Source of the DNA: Fasciolopsis buskii
Taxonomy: Eukaryota; Platyhelminthes; Trematoda; Plagiorchiida; Fasciolidae
Length of the DNA: 64,000 nucleotides
NCBI GenBank assembly: GCA_008360955.1
Contig: LUCM01000147.1
Location: forward strand, 62,001-126,000
Direction of reading: 5' to 3'
Shown here: in pieces, positions 59,291 to 64,000 of the stretch
Position numbering within the stretch: the stretch's first letter is position 1
Layout: every line of letters starts with the position of its first letter
Translations under genes and position numbers: made by a program
The notes under the pieces: model-generated
Seen by the model: only the letters and a program-made list of their open reading frames with translations
The model's database searches: none
What the model was told of the DNA's origin: nothing

Positions 59291-62200
59291 CTGATCGCTT
59301 GTAATAGTTTTGGACAAACGAATGCGCAAACTGGAACACAGACTTCATGGTTGAGGGTTGGCTGAGTACAGTTCAACTAAACATTAACAATAAAAAAATC
59401 CACACAAGGATTAACTTTTGATGTAAGGTGATCTGGATAGTAAAACCTGTCCTCGTTTCAATACATAATCTTCACGGCCAAAACTCAGGAAATTTAGCTT
59501 GCTATTTGGGTTCCAACCGCCTAAGGTTTCGGGGTAGTAAGGTCAACCAAGATTTTGGAGAAAGAAAGCTGCGAATAAACTGATATCGACCTCAGGGGAA
59601 TGCAACTGCCGTGAACCGATCAGTTTGATTTCACCCTCAACGACAGACTAACGTTATGTGAACGACAATATTCCGCATTCGAATCCACCCACTTGACGGT
59701 GTAGGTCATGATGGGTTATTTTATCACTGGATCTCATTTGGGCTGCCACAAATGTGCAAGAATGCTTTTCGTTGAATAGTTTATCCGACTAATCACGGGA
59801 ATGGTCGGACAGCAAAGTGCCAGGGATGCAAGTTTTATGATGAACCATACATAGGAAACTTACAACATTCAATGCGTTAGTTAACTGCTCAATTAAGATG
59901 TACCTTTGATAGTTACTTCCCAGGGTAAACTTCGTTTAAGTGTGATTGGGATTCAAAAGAGCAACGTAATGAATAGGGACTGCTTTACCCGTATTCCAAA
60001 CCCGATGGTTCATTCACTTGGACGGCAAGCCCCAGAACTTAATAGCTGGGTGGAAATGTATTTATGTTTGCATTGAAAAAACATCGGTCAATGGATCTTA
60101 TTTGTAATGTTTGAAATACGGGAACATAGCGTAGTCGATTGTTCGACCGGCCTCTTTCTAACCTAAACATCGGGTTAGCAGACCTTTTTGTTCCTGTCCT
60201 CATTCTGGGTGAGTGATGTTCAAAGCTCCATTCTAACAGATGTTTGACTGTGCGGCCATTTAATGTTGTATTTGCTCAATGTGATCTATTCATCCAGTAA
60301 GCGGACTCACCACAGCAATCGAAACAAAGAGAAAGCGAAAGTGAATTCGAAAGCAAAACGAATAGGCTACTTCATCAAAAGGTGTCTCAGTGATTAACTT
60401 TCATGAATCTGATTTTTCACAAAGCTCCGCTGTATCATGCCAAAATATCTCCACACGTGTCCGCCGTGAAAATCCAGTAGTGATCCGTTTGGTGGTTATG
60501 GAACTCGGCGGAACATTCAGAAAAGGATGCTGCATTTCACCTACAACTTGACCATTTTCGGGATTTGTCACCACTTAATCAATTATGCTAAGCTCATAGG
60601 GAGATTTCGAACTCGTGAGTCATGAAGCAAGTCGATATTACAACAAACCCAAAGGAAATTCCTAGCGAATCATTTGAACGCTCTGAAAAGGATGAAAACT
60701 ACAAATGAAGCGTCACTGTCTTCAAACGCTACTCATGATACTACATGAAATTAAACCAAATTTCATGATGATTGAAGCTACTGACTTCCACCCCAGTCCT
60801 TAGTTGGAATCGGCTGGCGCCTGGCAATTGTCACCATTACCTCATGTAATGAAAACAATTTATTGTCGTTGTCGATATTTTTAGTTATGTAATGAGAACT
60901 GACTGCACATTTTTGTCTGCTGGTTTCTATGGCCGATGGAAATTTCTTGATGCATCACTAAGACAATACCGAGCTCGATCAAGTAAACCAAGCACGAAAA
61001 CAGATAACCGCTCATACTATGACGAGCACCAGCTAATACGTCGGTGTTTTGTCTAGACCAAAAAACGCCAAGCCATACCCAAGGATACCGTACACACCCA
61101 TGGAGTGACCCAAAGTTGCTGAAGGGCAAACATAAATCAAACCTTCGGCTTCTTATAAAATTTGAAAGAATGAGTAATAACGAATCTAAAAAATGACAGC
61201 AACTATAACCATTTCACTTCCCTTCTCATTCAGTATGCAGGATATTCTTTACGAAGGGGCCGTGATCGCTGAAACGCTGCTGGAGTGGGACATCGCAGTA
61301 TCCTGAGCTTTCGCAATTCGAAAACCAAATTTATTTTTGCTCCTCCATTCCATTCGTTCAGTACTCGTTTCCTACCTCATTATCGGTCGCCTTGCTTTGG
61401 CGCAGTTAGCTCGGTACGATTAGTATGCAAACTGGGATATTTTCATCTCGCTTATTTCATTATTTCTTAATTATTATGCGTTATGCTCACGTGTTACCAG
61501 TGTTGCTCTTCTGTTTTGAAATTCAAACACCGCGGTCGTTAGATCTACACACTTCCGTCGGTCTTTTCGATTCTAGTTTATTCCCGCCTTGCTGAATCAA
61601 GCAAGAGCGATCAAATCATCCCGGTTACTTGTTGTGGATCAGGTCAAATAGGCCTAACCGACTGCTTAGTCTCTTGACTCATTGTCTCTTTACCATATCG
61701 AAGATCGTTCCCGTGCGCCTCTAGGCGTGCCAGGTGAGTCATATCACTTCCACTTTGCCCCAAGACTGGGGCTGATTCTCTCCTTGCCCGACCGGTTTGC
61801 AGTTGATCAGATTCAAGCCCCGTCCGTCTTTCACCAGATTCCAATCAGTCCTTTCATCCGGACATAATCCACTCTCAGTGATGGATGATTCATCACAAGA
61901 AACACTATGGGTCTGGCAAGTCTGGCACAGGCTGGCAGCTTCGTCTTGTAACGTCCGAGTCGGATCTGTGGAACTTTCGTAGGAAAAGATGCTTGCTTTC
62001 ACGGGGGGCATCATTCTGGGAATCTAAATATTCATCTGTTAGAGTTTGCTAGTGCCAAGTCAGTTTTGGTATTCATGCCTTGTTCCCCATTCTTTCCCTT
62101 ATGGTGGCCGCAACAGCTATTCACATTTCAATACGAAATAAACTAGCTTGAGAATGAGCATTTGTGAACAATCGTCTGTCATTGGTTCCGCTACATTTTG

Positions 62201-64000
62201 CCATGTTTTATTATGGTTGTGCACACTAAAAGAGCGAACTGACGATTCTTCTTGGAGTGTTAGTTCTGGGACATCCCATGATATCAAGACATTCGCCAGC
62301 ACAGCTGCTGACATGAATACTCTGTCAGAGAAAGCAGAATTACCTAACTACGGACATTCAGCGTAGCGTGATTCACCAACCACAAACTCATCGAAGAATC
62401 ACATGATGTCCACGTGCAGGTCAGGTGACAATGCATTCTAAGGCTTTAAGGACTCTTGCAGCTACCAGCCAACCAATCAGAATGGAGACTACCCGGAAGA
62501 AAAAACCAGAAACACTCAACCATAGATACCGGTTTGAAAGTGTTTTAGAAATATTATTTCAGTATGTTCAATATATATGCATATATATACGGATATGTTG
62601 CGAATAAGTCATACGGTGACAACTGAATCATCAAAGAATCTTATTCCTTTGTTTGAGGCAATCACAGCACAGAGGTACCGAAACTTGGCAGATTAAACTG
62701 AATAGTCGAAATAAACCCCTTGCAGCTCACAATTTTATTTTGCATGAAGACATCTAGTGAAAAAAATAACGTTGCTAGTAATCAGTGCAACATGCATACT
62801 TAAAATCGCCGTGTCCCTTTGGTTGTGTGACAGTTAGTGCTGGCTGGTAAGATTACTGAGTTTCGGCTCACGCTGATCTTTCCTTTTGTTCTCTTACTTT
62901 CCAGGTAGGTCAACGAATCCCGTCGATAATCACCATCCCATTGCGCACGGCATCCCCATATTATGAACCGAATTTATCCTGTGGTTCAACGTCTACCAAG
63001 TTTCCAGTACTGCTTTAGGTGCCACTGTTCTGTTGCACAATTGTTACAGGTAGCAAATGAATCCGTAACTGATTGCTCTGGTCTAACCCGAAGAATGACA
63101 GAGTCAAATCACATTTCTGTATACACAGTAATAGGCTGTGACTAATTGGGGTGTGCCCAATAGTGATGAGTCGTGGATACCAGTTGATTACAAACTTTTG
63201 GTGACAATGATTTTACAGTCATAACTTGTACATCCAAGATGAAAGAAAATGACTCCGAAAAAATCAAACATGGAAGATTATCAAACGGGAGGATGAACAG
63301 AATGAACTCACATCAACTTTGTAAAACTCCACAACAAGCGGCGCATAAATTTTCACAATTTCTGCCCATTTTAACCACAAAAATGAATTACGTAACCCAA
63401 CTCTCATCCGTTTTTTTTCACGGTAGCAGAATCTATTCATCCGCTAATCATGTCTTCCATTTCCCATCTTTGGACCGAAGTGTGGGAGAGAGCAGAAGAC
63501 CCTTTGAATGATCAACGAATAAAGTCCCACTGATTTTGGCGTGGTAGCATCATTACGGTTAGTGAAAAATAACAGTGAAATTAAAACGATAGGTCTATGG
63601 AATTTGCTACCTTATATACAGTAGAATTGAGTCAGTTGCCAAATGGTAGCGATCCGAAGAAAAAAGAAGAGCTTGACTGACTTAGTTTCTGGGGCGTCCT
63701 CACGTCGAGTGACCACTTATACTCGTTTGCTGCTTCATACGCTGTGACTTTCCTCGAAAACGAGGTAAGTTGAATTTAAGGAGATGATCAAACATTTATT
63801 AGGCAAAAATGGACGATAATGCCCTATTTGTTCTTGATCTAACTTATTATGCTCACCTTGGTACAAACAGACCTACTGTCAACCCTGAGCTGACAAATCA
63901 GTTGCTTGGACCATAATCCAAAATACTTTGTGTTCACCTGAGAGGGCAAGCAGTTCTGTCCAAACAATTATAAAATGTGAGCAAATTGCATACAATACTC
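59291..64000. other. No gene recognised; GC-richer, stop-poor patch at 61.6-62.0 kb
   Basis: Between 61644 and 62014 frames are open on both strands, with a donor-like CCAGGTGAGT on the plus strand at 61730-61739. This could be an exon end, a repeat, or simply the result of higher GC. The rest is AT-rich with frames up to 90 codons. Confidence 0.45.
62569..62590. repeat. Interrupted (AT)n microsatellite
   Basis: Two short AT blocks interrupted by GC (ATATATATGCATATATATAC). Confidence 0.9.

Noticed and set aside
1..64000. CRISPR arrays, bacterial operons, rRNA genes, telomeric repeats
   Set aside because: None is present. There are no regularly spaced repeats, no dense coding and no TTAGGG arrays.

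Overview
This window looks like non-coding or intronic DNA from a eukaryote with an expanded, repeat-rich genome, most likely a digenean flatworm (trematode fluke). It is AT-rich (about 60% by eye). It has no operons, ribosome-binding sites, CRISPR arrays or rRNA, and none of the open reading frames is long. The longest is about 160 codons and runs through a CA microsatellite, and several dozen of about 100 codons are expected by chance in a window of this size and composition. The fluke assignment rests on decayed RTE-type and CR1/Jockey-type reverse transcriptases and tRNA-headed SINEs that resemble the common trematode families. That resemblance is from memory and is not a database result.

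Layout. 1-12 kb: unstructured DNA with one tRNA-derived SINE on the minus strand near 6.2 kb. 12-16 kb: a SINE copy at about 12.57-12.84 kb, whose tail recurs at 45.3 kb. 16.1 kb: a long imperfect hairpin. 17.8-25.2 kb: a plus-strand graveyard of LINE retrotransposons, with an RTE-type RT (17.8-18.8 kb), a CR1/Jockey-type element with endonuclease end, fingers/palm and thumb (22.1-24.1 kb), and a second RTE scrap (25.0-25.2 kb). 27.6-30.1 kb: a run of plus-strand open frames behind acceptor-like sites, which might be exons but is unproven. 33.4-37.4 kb: the most striking structure, two 348-bp arms in inverted orientation that differ at only 2 positions, each with a G-quadruplex-capable tract, enclosing about 3.3 kb that holds a SINE and a graded triplet-repeat tract. 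39.3-39.8 kb: an acidic (GAY)n open frame interrupted by a 199-bp insertion, which is flanked by a 13-bp direct repeat and ends in a perfect 67-bp-arm palindrome. 42-64 kb: mostly featureless, with more SINE heads (54.65 and 59.23 kb), a possible endonuclease remnant (46.2 kb), microsatellites and a few candidate exons.

No gene can be assigned with confidence, so there is no pathway to describe. The useful content is the transposable-element stratigraphy and the three inverted-repeat structures. The protein-like open frames are listed with low confidence so that RNA-seq or homology searches can test them.
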